The translations under genes were made by a program, and so were the position numbers. A DNA stretch of 64,000 nucleotides from DASZHJ01 sp035581425. GTDB taxonomy: Bacteria > Pseudomonadota > Alphaproteobacteria > ATCC43930 > CGMCC-115725. The notes beneath the pieces are model-generated. The model had not been told where the DNA came from. It saw nothing but the letters and a program-made list of their open reading frames with translations, and searched no databases. Shown here in pieces: positions 41,625 through 49,460 of the stretch. The stretch is from positions 1 to 64,000 of the forward strand of contig DATJVP010000098.1 of the NCBI GenBank assembly GCA_035581425.1, given 5' to 3'. How positions within the stretch are numbered: the first letter of the stretch is position 1; each line of letters begins with the position of its first letter.

Positions 41625-41663
41625 GGCATATTTTGCCCGTGGCGGCCGGTAGCGCTTGCCGGG
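41625..41663. promoter_or_regulatory. paired FlbD-type elements shared by flaG-like and fliK
   Basis: GGCA-TATTT-TGCC (41625-41637) is an exact core and CGGTA-GCGCT-TGCCGG (41647-41662) has one mismatch. The centres are 23 bp apart. They are 85-120 bp from the fliK promoter and only 7-40 bp upstream of the flaG-like -24 element. Confidence 0.5.
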
Positions 41664-41745
41664 ACCGGCAGCAATCGTCGCGCCGAGATTGCGGCCCGAG
41701 CGAAAAAACCCGTGTCCCGCAACGGTTTCTAGCGCTGGCACGTGC

Positions 41746-41760
41746 TGGCATGGGAATTGC
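41746..41760 (+). promoter_or_regulatory. sigma-54 promoter of fliK-flgD-flgE
   Basis: TGGCAT-GGGAA-TTGC matches the sigma-54 consensus closely (TGGCAY, exact TTGC). A second TGGCAC lies 10 bp upstream but lacks a -12 element. It ends 59 bp before the fliK ATG. Confidence 0.75.
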
Positions 41761-41819
41761 GGTTTGGCCCCCGAGCGAACTCCCGTAGAGCTCGCTCCGG
41801 ATGGTTCGAAGGAGCCGCA

Positions 41820-43094
41820 ATGAATACCGCGCCGGTTTCACCGATCGCACTCGACCGCGCCGCGCCGCCCACGCCGCCGGCGCCGGCGGCGCAGAGCTTC
41901 GCGGATCTCCTGGCGGGCGCATCCCCTTCGCTTGCGGGATTCTCGTGGCGATCGACGCCGGGCGTGGATGGTGTGGGCGCACTCGACGTTCCCACCCCCG
42001 CGACGAGCAAGAAGACAAGCTCCGCCGACGACGGCACGAACGCACCGCCCATCCCGCTTCCAGTGCCGACGCAGCAACCGCAACCGACGGCCGCGTCCGG
42101 TAATGGAGCCACTTCCACGTCGTCGGCCGGCACGACCGGCTCGCCGCAGCAGCAGACATCGACGCAGCAGCAAGCGGGATCGGCAGCGAGCGGCGCCGCG
42201 ACCGCTGCCAAGACGGCGGAGGCCGCGCGCACCGCCTCGGTTCCGGCCATCGGCGCCGAAATCGGTGCCCGCGTCGCAGTCGCCGCGCAGAACCTCGTCT
42301 CGCAGCCGAGCCAAGCCCTCGCGACGCTCCCGCACGGCGCCGCACCACCCACGGCGACGCCGCCCGCTCCGACCCCGCCGCCGCCCACGGTCCAAGCCCA
42401 CGGCGCCGCCACGCCGGATCCGAGCACGATCGCGCCGAAGCCTGGCGCCGCGCCCGCCGCGGCTGCCGGCACGGTGCAGACAGAACTCCAGACGCAGGTA
42501 GGCCAGGTCGCCGAAAGCTTGCAGGCCTCCGCCGACGCCTCCGATGTCTCCAGCGCCGCACCCACCGCAGGAAGCGATAGCGACCCCGGCGCGCTTGCGA
42601 CGGCCGCCCTTACGGCGGCGCCAGCCGCCGCGGCCGCGCCCGCGACCGAGACCACACTTCCGCCGGCGATCGCCGCGAGCGCGCTCGATCAAGTTGCAGC
42701 CGCCATCAAGCAAGCCGCGCGCGGCGGGCTCGACCGCATCGAGATACAATTGAAGCCGGCCTCGCTCGGCGCCATCGACGTGAAGCTCGAGCTCGGCCAC
42801 GACGGTCACGTCAACGCCGTGATCTCCGCCGACCGCAGCGACACGCTGATGATGCTCCAGCGCGGGTCGGGCGAGCTGCAGCAGGCGCTGCGCGATGCCG
42901 GCCTGCAGACCGACACCGGCAGCCTCAGCTTCAACCTCCGCGGGGATGGACAGGGCGGCAATCAAGGGAGCGGCCAGAGCAGCTCCAACGGCGCCCCCTC
43001 CGCCTCCGCTGCAACGGGCGATGCCGGCCCGCTACCGGTAATCCCCGCCGCTACCGGCGCCACGCATAGCGGTCTCCTCAACATCCAGGTCTGA
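41820..43094 (+). CDS. fliK: flagellar hook-length control protein FliK
   Basis: FliK (424 residues) measures hook length and triggers the FlhB switch. The first 300 residues are a long Ala/Pro/Thr-rich ruler region of low complexity. The C-terminal domain is conserved: IEIQLKPASLGAIDVKLELG, then VNAVISADRSDTLMMLQR and LQQALRDAGLQTDTGSLSFN. The ATG at 41820 follows AAGGAG. It starts the operon with flgD and flgE. Confidence 0.92.
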   Translation: MNTAPVSPIALDRAAPPTPPAPAAQSFADLLAGASPSLAGFSWRSTPGVDGVGALDVPTPATSKKTSSADDGTNAPPIPLPVPTQQPQPTAASGNGATSTSSAGTTGSPQQQTSTQQQAGSAASGAATAAKTAEAARTASVPAIGAEIGARVAVAAQNLVSQPSQALATLPHGAAPPTATPPAPTPPPPTVQAHGAATPDPSTIAPKPGAAPAAAAGTVQTELQTQVGQVAESLQASADASDVSSAAPTAGSDSDPGALATAALTAAPAAAAAPATETTLPPAIAASALDQVAAAIKQAARGGLDRIEIQLKPASLGAIDVKLELGHDGHVNAVISADRSDTLMMLQRGSGELQQALRDAGLQTDTGSLSFNLRGDGQGGNQGSGQSSSNGAPSASAATGDAGPLPVIPAATGATHSGLLNIQV

Positions 43095-43102
43095 GTGGAA
43101 CC

Positions 43103-43810
43103 ATGATCACGTCCTCGACCGTCACCAGCGGCCTTCCGGCCTCCTCCACCGTCGCCAACACCAGCTCGGGCATCAGCACGGGCTCGACCAGCCCCACGGA
43201 TCCATCGCTGCTCTCGCAAAACTTCAACACCTTCCTGACGCTGTTGACGACGCAGCTCCAGAACCAGGATCCGCTCTCGCCGCTCGACACCAATCAATTC
43301 ACGCAGCAGCTCGTCTCGTTCAGCGAGGTCGAGCAGCAGATCGACACGAACAACAACCTGCAGACGTTGATCAACCTGCAGAACGCGAGCCAAACGATCT
43401 CCGCGCTCCCGCTTGTCGGACGCACCATCAACTATTCCAGCAACACGGCGCCGCTTAGCGGCGGACAGGCGAGCTTCTCCTACACGCTTCCGACCAACGC
43501 CATTGCCGCGACGCTCGCCGTTGCCGACGCCAACGGCAACGTCGTCTACACCGCTCCCGCGGCGACCGCGGCGGGCCTCCACAGCTTCACCTGGAACGGC
43601 ACCACCAATACAGGCGCCACGGCCGCCAACGGCGATTATTCCCTGAGCGTTCTCGCTGCGAACTCCTCGGGCCAGCCCATCACCTCGACGATAACCGCGT
43701 TCGGACAGGTCGACAGCGTCAACGTCACCAACAACGTCGCGACCTTCGACGTCGGCGGCGTCAGCGTCCCCATGAGTCAGTTGCTAACCATCCAACCCAG
43801 CTCGAACTGA
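43103..43810 (+). CDS. flgD: hook capping protein FlgD
   Basis: FlgD (235 residues) is the hook cap that guides FlgE assembly. The N-terminal part has LSQNFNTFLTLLTTQLQNQD, then PLSPLDTNQFTQQLVSFSEV, the family signature. The C-terminal FlgD Tudor/Ig-like part contains FTWNGTTNTGATAANGDYSL. It lies 8 bp after fliK and 25 bp before flgE. Confidence 0.95.
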   Translation: MITSSTVTSGLPASSTVANTSSGISTGSTSPTDPSLLSQNFNTFLTLLTTQLQNQDPLSPLDTNQFTQQLVSFSEVEQQIDTNNNLQTLINLQNASQTISALPLVGRTINYSSNTAPLSGGQASFSYTLPTNAIAATLAVADANGNVVYTAPAATAAGLHSFTWNGTTNTGATAANGDYSLSVLAANSSGQPITSTITAFGQVDSVNVTNNVATFDVGGVSVPMSQLLTIQPSSN

Positions 43811-43835
43811 TCGCGTCGCGCAAGGAGCCACCCCC

Positions 43836-45143
43836 ATGAGTATCTTCGGTGCATTGTACTCGGCTGTCTCCGGCCTCAACGCCAACAGCCAGGCGCTCGA
43901 TATGATCGCCGACAACATCTCGAACTCGAACACGCCCGGCTACAAAGAGACGCAACCGCTGTTCTCGACGCTGGTGACGCAGGATCCGACCGAGACCACC
44001 TACACGCCCGGCGGCGTGCAGGTCTCGCCCTTCTCGGCGATCGATCAGCAGGGCCTGCTCCAGGCGTCGACCTCGCCGACGTCATTGGCGATCCAGGGCG
44101 GCGGGTTCTTCGTGGTCAACAACAACGCTGCCGGCGCGAGCGCCAATGGCGCATTCTCCTTCACGCGGGCAGGTGCCTTCACCATCGACGCCAACGGCAA
44201 TCTCCGGAATTCCGCGGGTCTCTATCTTCAGGGCCAGGCTCTCACGGCGGCGCAAGCCCAGGCGATCCAGAACGGCGACTTCTCGCAGCTCACCGCAACC
44301 TCCTTGACCTCGCTGGAGACGGTCAACGTCAACGGGCTCAGCGGGACCGCGCAGGCGAGCGCCAACGTGACCCTCGCGGCGAACCTGCCGGCCTCCGACA
44401 CGACCGCCTCGCCCGCGCGCACCGTGACCGTGCCGGTCTACGATTCGCTCGGAAATGAGCACGACCTCACGCTGAGCTTCACGCGCACCGCCACCGCCAA
44501 CCAGTGGCAGGTCGCGGGATCGCTCGCCAACGCCGGCGCCAGCACCGTCACCATCGCCGGCGGCGACGACATCGTGCAGTTCAATCCCGATGGAACGCTG
44601 AACGCCGCGGGAACCACCTTCAACGCCGCGAACGCCCTCAGCATCGCGTGGGATCCCGGAGTTACCGGCGCCACCACTCCCCAGACCCTGAACTTCAATC
44701 TCGGCAGCGACGGTCAGGCCGACGGGCTCGGCCAGTTCGGCGGCCCCTTCTCGGTCTCGCGCGTCAATCAGGACGGGCTGCGCTACGGCAACTTCACGGG
44801 CATCAACGTCGACCAGAACGGCATCGTCACCGCGAACTTCGACAACGGCGAGCAGCGGCCAATCTTCATCATCCCCGTTGCGACCTTCCAGAACCCGGAC
44901 GGGCTCGCGGCGCAGACCGGAAACACCTATCTCCAGACCGACAACTCCGGCGGCTATCTGCTGCGGCAATCCGGCACGGGCGCCGCGGGCCAGATCGCGC
45001 CGTCCGCGCTCGAGGGCTCGACGGTTGACATCGCCACGGAGTTCTCGAACCTCATCATCACTCAGCGCGCTTACTCCGCGAACGCGAAGGTGATTACCAC
45101 CTCCGACGAGATGCTGCAGGAGCTCATCGACGCCAAGCGCTGA
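43836..45143 (+). CDS. flgE: flagellar hook protein FlgE
   Basis: FlgE (435 residues) builds the hook. The N-terminus SIFGALYSAVSGLNANSQAL and MIADNISNSNTPGYKETQPL are axial-protein signatures. The C-terminus includes EGSTVDIATEFSNLIITQRA and YSANAKVITTSDEMLQELI. Length is normal. It ends the fliK operon; a hairpin follows. Confidence 0.96.
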   Translation: MSIFGALYSAVSGLNANSQALDMIADNISNSNTPGYKETQPLFSTLVTQDPTETTYTPGGVQVSPFSAIDQQGLLQASTSPTSLAIQGGGFFVVNNNAAGASANGAFSFTRAGAFTIDANGNLRNSAGLYLQGQALTAAQAQAIQNGDFSQLTATSLTSLETVNVNGLSGTAQASANVTLAANLPASDTTASPARTVTVPVYDSLGNEHDLTLSFTRTATANQWQVAGSLANAGASTVTIAGGDDIVQFNPDGTLNAAGTTFNAANALSIAWDPGVTGATTPQTLNFNLGSDGQADGLGQFGGPFSVSRVNQDGLRYGNFTGINVDQNGIVTANFDNGEQRPIFIIPVATFQNPDGLAAQTGNTYLQTDNSGGYLLRQSGTGAAGQIAPSALEGSTVDIATEFSNLIITQRAYSANAKVITTSDEMLQELIDAKR

Positions 45144-45166
45144 CGAATTCCATCACTTGGAAAGCA

Positions 45167-45198
45167 CCGCCGGGTTTTCGCAGCCCGGCGGCGCATTT
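45167..45198 (+). terminator. hairpin after flgE
   Basis: A perfect 8-bp stem CCGCCGGG / CCCGGCGG with a 9-base loop lies 23 bp after the flgE stop, followed by a short T-containing stretch (ATTT). Probably the end of the fliK operon. Confidence 0.55.
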
Positions 45199-45207
45199 CA
45201 CAGTGCG

Positions 45208-45246
45208 TTAGCAAGGGATTAAGAACGCTCCTTAGCGTTTTTTTAA
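45208..45246. promoter_or_regulatory. tandem CtrA-like boxes upstream of sciP
   Basis: Two copies of TTAG-N7-TTAA (45208-45222 and 45232-45246), each one mismatch from TTAA-N7-TTAA, start 24 bp apart. The interval also contains an inverted repeat GGGATTAA...TTAATCCC. Tandem boxes upstream of a CtrA-inhibitor gene suggest CtrA-driven feedback. Confidence 0.5.
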
Positions 45247-45324
45247 TCCCGAAGAGTGCAATATCCGCCGCGATTCACCCTCCCGTCCGGGAGGCCAACG
45301 ACAAGCGGGCACTGCGTTTTGAAC

Positions 45325-45582
45325 ATGAGCACAGCACCTTCCCACACCGCGGAAATCGACGAGCTGCCGCCGCCGAACACCAAGCGCTGGGTCATCCGGC
45401 GCAAGGCAGAGGTCGTCGCAGCCGTGCGCGCAGGCGTCATCAGCCTCGACGAGGCTTGCCGGCGCTACACGCTCTCGATCGAGGAATTCCTCTCCTGGCA
45501 GCGTCTCATCGACAGCCACGGCCTCGCAGGCCTGCGCGTCACGCGGCTGCAGGACTACCGGAGCATGGATCGGCCGCGCTGA
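45325..45582 (+). CDS. sciP: CtrA inhibitor SciP (DUF1153)
   Basis: SciP binds CtrA and DNA and blocks CtrA-activated transcription, including flagellar promoters. The DUF1153 core is clear: LPPPNTKRWVIRRKAEVVAA, then LDEACRRYTLSIEEFLSWQR and LAGLRVTRLQDYR, a Trp-containing helix-turn-helix. The ATG at 45325 gives 85 residues. An in-frame GTG at 45256 would add 23 residues, but it begins only 10 bp after the second CtrA box, so transcription probably starts downstream of it. Neither start has a good ribosome site. Confidence 0.88.
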   Translation: MSTAPSHTAEIDELPPPNTKRWVIRRKAEVVAAVRAGVISLDEACRRYTLSIEEFLSWQRLIDSHGLAGLRVTRLQDYRSMDRPR

Positions 45583-45601
45583 GCACCGCACCCTGCCTCC
45601 C

Positions 45602-45640
45602 CGCGGCAAGATTTGCCGCGAGATAGGCAGATTTTTCCGA
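45602..45640. promoter_or_regulatory. paired FlbD-type elements upstream of fliF
   Basis: CGCGGCA-AGATT-TGCCGCG (45602-45620) is an exact palindrome and GGCA-GATTT-TTCC (45626-45638) has one mismatch. The centres are 21 bp apart, and the second ends 6 bp before the fliF CtrA box. In Caulobacter FlbD represses fliF through an ftr element in this position. The first could also be a sciP terminator stem. Confidence 0.55.
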
Positions 45641-45643
45641 GCA

Positions 45644-45658
45644 TTAACTACTCTTTCA
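45644..45658. promoter_or_regulatory. CtrA-like box upstream of fliF
   Basis: TTAA-N7-TTCA, one mismatch from the CtrA consensus, lies 50 bp upstream of the fliF GTG. fliF is the best-known CtrA-activated flagellar operon in Caulobacter. Confidence 0.55.
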
Positions 45659-45708
45659 CCGAGCGGCCCTAGCCTCGATCGCGACGCGGTCAGCGGAGGC
45701 AAAGCCAC

Positions 45709-47397
45709 GTGAATGGGTTGATGCAGAGCTTGGCGCGGCTCGGCGCGGGACGGCTCGCGGCCATTGCCGGGGTCGGCGTCGCGATGGTCGCCTTCTTTAT
45801 CTTCCTGACCTCGCGGCTCGCAACGCCGAGCATGAGCCTGCTCTTCGCCGACCTCGATCTCAAGGACAGCGGACAGATCGTCCAGAAGCTCGACGCGATG
45901 AACGTGCCCTATCTGCTCAAGGGCGATGGCGCGCAGATCCTGGTGCCCGGAGATCAAGTCGCGAAACTCAGGATGACGATGGCCGAGCAAGGTCTGCCGC
46001 GCGGCGGCTCGATCGGCTACGAGATCTTCGACAAATCCGAATCCTTCGGCGCCTCGAGCTTCGCACAGAACATCAATCAGCTCCGCGCACTCGAGGGCGA
46101 GCTCGCGCGCACCATCGGGAGCCTCGGCCCGGTCGTTTCCGCGCGCGTCCACCTCGTGCTCCCGCGGCGCGATCTCTTCGCGCGCGACAATCAGGAGGCA
46201 AGCGCCTCGATCGTCGTGAAGCTCCGCGGCGGCGACCGCCTGAACAAGGGACAGGTGGCGGCGATCCGCAATCTCGTCGCCTCGGCCGTGCCCTCGCTCA
46301 AGCCCGGACGCGTCTCGATCGTCGACACCGCCGGGAATCTCCTCGCGCGCGGCGACGGCGAGCAGGACAACGCCGGCTCAGGCGCCGGCGCCGAGGAACT
46401 CCGCGTCAACTACGAATCCCGCATCGCCCGCAGCGTCGAGGAACTCCTGGAGCGGACGCTCGGCCCCGGCAAGGTCCGCGTCGACGTCCACGCCGACATC
46501 GATTTCGACCGCGTCACCACGAACTCCGAGACCTTCAACCCCGACGGCCAGGTCGTGCGCTCGACGCAGAACGTGGCCCAGAACGATGACAGTACGACCG
46601 GCAGCGACCAGCCTGTCACCGTCTCCAACAACCTCCCCGGCAATCAGCAGCAGCAGCAAGCCGCCGCCGGCAACGCTGCTCGCAACAAGGCCGCGCACAG
46701 CGAGGAGACCGTCAACTACGAGATCTCCAAGACGGTCCGCAGCCAGGTTCACGAGGCCGGCGACGTGAAGCGGCTCTCGGTCGCGGTGCTCGTCGACGGG
46801 AACTACGAGAATAAACCCGACGGCAGCAAGACCTACGCGCCGCGCACGCCGGATGAGATGAAGCAGATCACCGCGCTCGTGCGCTCCGCGATCGGCTTCG
46901 ACGAGAAGCGCGGCGACAGCCTAGAGGTCGCCAATCTCCGCTTCGCCACTCCCGACGAGCCCGGCGCAGCGCCGGCGCCCCCGACCATCCTCGGCTTCGA
47001 GCGCGCGGAGGTCTTCCGCATGGGCGAGACGCTCGTGATCGCCGTGGTGGCGCTCCTGGTGATCCTGCTGGTGGTGCGTCCCGTGCTCTTCCGCCTGCTC
47101 GAAGGCGGCGGCGCAAGCGCCGGCGCCGAGACCGCGGGACTGCTGACGGAGCCCGCCTACTCCGGCGCCCCACAACTTCCGCCGCCGCCCGGGATGAGCA
47201 ACGCAGGCGCTTCCGGCACCAGCGTCGTTCCCACGCAGATGCCTCGGCCGCAGACTCCGGTCGAGCAGATGATCGACATCGGCCAGGTCGAGGGCCGCGT
47301 CGCCGCCTCGAGCATCCGCAAGATCGGCGAGATCGTCGACAAGCATCCGGAGGAGGCCGTCGCGATCGTCCGAAGCTGGATGTACCAGGGCACGTGA
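45709..47397 (+). CDS. fliF: flagellar MS-ring protein FliF
   Basis: FliF (562 residues) forms the MS ring that seeds the basal body. The N-terminal membrane helix (LAAIAGVGVAMVAFFIFLTS) is followed by ring-building motifs including LLFADLDLKDSGQIVQKLD and ARVHLVLPRRDLFARDNQEA. A second membrane helix near residue 445 (LVIAVVALLVILLVVRPVLF) precedes the FliG-binding C-terminus. The start is a GTG at 45709 after GGAGG. It begins the fliF-fliG-fliH-fliN-flbD-flhA-flhF-flhG operon. Confidence 0.96.
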   Translation: MNGLMQSLARLGAGRLAAIAGVGVAMVAFFIFLTSRLATPSMSLLFADLDLKDSGQIVQKLDAMNVPYLLKGDGAQILVPGDQVAKLRMTMAEQGLPRGGSIGYEIFDKSESFGASSFAQNINQLRALEGELARTIGSLGPVVSARVHLVLPRRDLFARDNQEASASIVVKLRGGDRLNKGQVAAIRNLVASAVPSLKPGRVSIVDTAGNLLARGDGEQDNAGSGAGAEELRVNYESRIARSVEELLERTLGPGKVRVDVHADIDFDRVTTNSETFNPDGQVVRSTQNVAQNDDSTTGSDQPVTVSNNLPGNQQQQQAAAGNAARNKAAHSEETVNYEISKTVRSQVHEAGDVKRLSVAVLVDGNYENKPDGSKTYAPRTPDEMKQITALVRSAIGFDEKRGDSLEVANLRFATPDEPGAAPAPPTILGFERAEVFRMGETLVIAVVALLVILLVVRPVLFRLLEGGGASAGAETAGLLTEPAYSGAPQLPPPPGMSNAGASGTSVVPTQMPRPQTPVEQMIDIGQVEGRVAASSIRKIGEIVDKHPEEAVAIVRSWMYQGT

Positions 47398-47433
47398 TCA
47401 CCCTAGACCCCGCAAACGAGGGCACAGCGCACC

Positions 47434-48450
47434 ATGCGCGTTCGTGAGGATTTCCGTACGCTCACCGGCCCCGAGAAGGCCGCGATCCTGATGCTCGCAC
47501 TCGGAGACGAGCACACCGCGCGCCTCTTCTCGCTGATGGACGACGAGGAGATCAAGGAAATCTCCCAGACCATGGCGAATCTGGGCACCGTGAGCTCCAA
47601 CATCGTGGAGCGCCTCTTCGTGGAGTTCGCGGAGCACATCTCGGCCACGGGCTCGCTCGTCGGCACCTACGAGAGCACCGAGCGGCTCCTGCAGAAAGTG
47701 CTCGGCAGCGAGCGCGTCAACCAGATCATGGAGGATATCCGCGGTCCGGCGGGCCGGACCATGTGGGACAAGCTCGGCAACGTGAATGAGGCCGTGCTCG
47801 CGAACTACCTCAAGAACGAATACCCGCAGACCGTCGCCGTCGTGCTCTCGAAGATCAAATCAGATCATGCGGGACGCGTCCTGACGCAGCTTCCGGAGAG
47901 CTTCGCGATGGAGGTCATCATGCGCATGCTGCGCATGGAGGCCGTACAGAAAGAGGTGCTCGACGACGTCGAGCGCACGCTCCGGAACGAGTTCTTCTCG
48001 AGCCTCGCGCGCACCAACCGCCGGGACTCGCACGAGCTCATCGCGGAGATTTTCAACAGCCTCGACCGCAATACCGAGAACCGCTTCATCACGGCGCTCG
48101 AGGAGCGCAACCGCGACTCCGCCGAGCGCATCAAGGCTCTCATGTTCACCTTCGAGGATCTCGGCAAGCTCGATGGGACCGCGATCCAGGGCCTGCTGCG
48201 CAGCGCCGACAAGGAGAAGATCCCGCTCGCGCTCAAGGGCGCCTCGGAATCGCTGCGCGAGCTGTTCTTCACGAACATGTCCGACCGCGCAGGCAAGATC
48301 CTCAAGGAGGACATGCAGTCGCTGGGTCCGGTCCGCCTCAAGGATGTGGAAGAGGCGCAGGCCTATCTCGTCGCGCTTGCCAAGGATCTCGCCGCGCGCG
48401 GCGAGATCGTGATCTCCGACGGCAGTGCCGAAGACCAGTTGGTCTACTGA
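47434..48450 (+). CDS. fliG: flagellar motor switch protein FliG
   Basis: FliG (338 residues) is the torque-generating C-ring subunit that contacts FliF and the stator. Recognisable segments are LTGPEKAAILMLALGDEHTA, the EHPQ-type loop (NEYPQTVAVVLSKI), and the charged torque helix region LGKLDGTAIQGLLRSADKEK with MSDRAGKILKEDMQSLGPVR. It lies 36 bp after fliF. Confidence 0.97.
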   Translation: MRVREDFRTLTGPEKAAILMLALGDEHTARLFSLMDDEEIKEISQTMANLGTVSSNIVERLFVEFAEHISATGSLVGTYESTERLLQKVLGSERVNQIMEDIRGPAGRTMWDKLGNVNEAVLANYLKNEYPQTVAVVLSKIKSDHAGRVLTQLPESFAMEVIMRMLRMEAVQKEVLDDVERTLRNEFFSSLARTNRRDSHELIAEIFNSLDRNTENRFITALEERNRDSAERIKALMFTFEDLGKLDGTAIQGLLRSADKEKIPLALKGASESLRELFFTNMSDRAGKILKEDMQSLGPVRLKDVEEAQAYLVALAKDLAARGEIVISDGSAEDQLVY

Positions 48451-48456
48451 GGAACC

Positions 48457-49128
48457 ATGGTCTCAATCCCTCAGAAATACCTCTTCGAGAACTCCTTCGA
48501 TCAGCCGCAGGGACCGATCGCCGTGAATTTCGGGCGCAAGCCCACGGAGCCGACTTTCAGCCGGGCGGAGCTCGATGCCGCTCGCGCTGCGGCGACGGAG
48601 GAGGGCCGGCAGGCGGCATTGATCGAGGCGACAGCAAGCCTCGAGCAACGCCTCGCCGATACGGTCGACCGCCTCTCCGCCGGCCTCGACGCGCTCCTCG
48701 CGCGCGAGGAGGAAATTCGCCGCGAGACAGAGCGGCAGGCGATCGAGCTCTTGCGCACCGCGCTTGCGAAGGCGCTGCCGGAGCTCGCTCGCGCGGGCCC
48801 GCTCGCGGAGATCGAGGCCATGATCGCGAGCTCCCTCGCCGAGGTCGTCGATGAGCCGCGGATCGTGTTGCGCGTGCCCAACGATCTCTTCGATCCGTTG
48901 CGCCAGCGCCTCGGCGCGATCGCCCAGCGCAGCGGATATGCCGGAAAATTCGTGATTCTCGCCGAGGACACGCTCGGTCCCGGCGATTGCCGCCTCGAAT
49001 GGTCCGACGGCGGCGCCGAGCGCAACCTGCGGCGCCTCGGCCAAGCGATCGACGCCGCCCTCGCCCGTACCCTCGCCGCCGCAACCCCGAAGCCAGAGTC
49101 TTCCCGTCAGGAGAGCCAAGATGAGTGA
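48457..49128 (+). CDS. fliH: FliH/FlbE-type export ATPase regulator
   Basis: A 223-residue FliH-like protein (called FlbE in Caulobacter), which holds the FliI ATPase and links it to the C ring. It has an N-terminal FliN-interacting tail (YLFENSFDQPQGP), a long charged coiled coil in the middle, and a C-terminal domain with RIVLRVPNDLFDPLRQRL and CRLEWSDGGAERNLRRL. The next gene starts 8 bp before its end. The family is divergent; context supports the call. Confidence 0.87.
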   Translation: MVSIPQKYLFENSFDQPQGPIAVNFGRKPTEPTFSRAELDAARAAATEEGRQAALIEATASLEQRLADTVDRLSAGLDALLAREEEIRRETERQAIELLRTALAKALPELARAGPLAEIEAMIASSLAEVVDEPRIVLRVPNDLFDPLRQRLGAIAQRSGYAGKFVILAEDTLGPGDCRLEWSDGGAERNLRRLGQAIDAALARTLAAATPKPESSRQESQDE

Positions 49129-49444
49129 ACCCAACAACCTCCAGCTCGCGGAGATCGAGAGCGAGACGCCGGCGCAGGCGGAGTCGCGGCCTCAAAACGC
49201 AAAGGACCTCGAGGCGGTCTACGACATCCCCGTGCAGATCTCGGCGGTCCTGGGACGGGCCACCATGCAGGTGAGCCAGCTCCTGAAGCTCGGCCGCGGC
49301 GCAGTGGTGGAGCTCGACCGCAAGGTCGGCGAGGCCATCGACATCTACGTCAACAACCGCCTCGTCGCGCGCGGCGAGGTCGTCGTGGTCGACGAGCGCC
49401 TCGGCGTCACCATGACCGAGATCGTCAAAGCCGACCGCTCCTGA
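49121..49444 (+). CDS. fliN: flagellar motor switch protein FliN
   Basis: FliN (107 residues) is a C-ring protein that also docks FliH. The C-terminal SpoA domain is clear: VYDIPVQISAVLGRATMQVS, then LLKLGRGAVVELDRKVGEAI and IYVNNRLVARGEVVVVDERL. The N-terminal 30 residues are a short disordered tail. It overlaps fliH by 8 bp. Confidence 0.95.
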   Translation: MSEPNNLQLAEIESETPAQAESRPQNAKDLEAVYDIPVQISAVLGRATMQVSQLLKLGRGAVVELDRKVGEAIDIYVNNRLVARGEVVVVDERLGVTMTEIVKADRS

Positions 49445-49460
49445 ACCGAAGGACAGCTCG

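Larger units (their letters stand above)
41494..41819. other. divergent regulatory region between flaG-like and fliK
   Basis: A 326-bp region without a gene. It holds two outward-facing sigma-54 promoters (41604-41618 minus, 41746-41760 plus) and, between them, a pair of FlbD-type palindromes at 41625-41660. This arrangement fits one enhancer serving both operons. I see no other coding signal in it. Confidence 0.6.

Noticed and set aside
41736..41741. Second TGGCAC just upstream of the fliK promoter
   Set aside because: No TTGC or GC at the required -12 spacing; the overlapping TGGCAT-GGGAA-TTGC at 41746 fits fully.
45256..45324. Upstream GTG start of SciP at 45256
   Set aside because: It begins 10 bp after a CtrA-like box and lacks a ribosome site; the ATG at 45325 is preferred.
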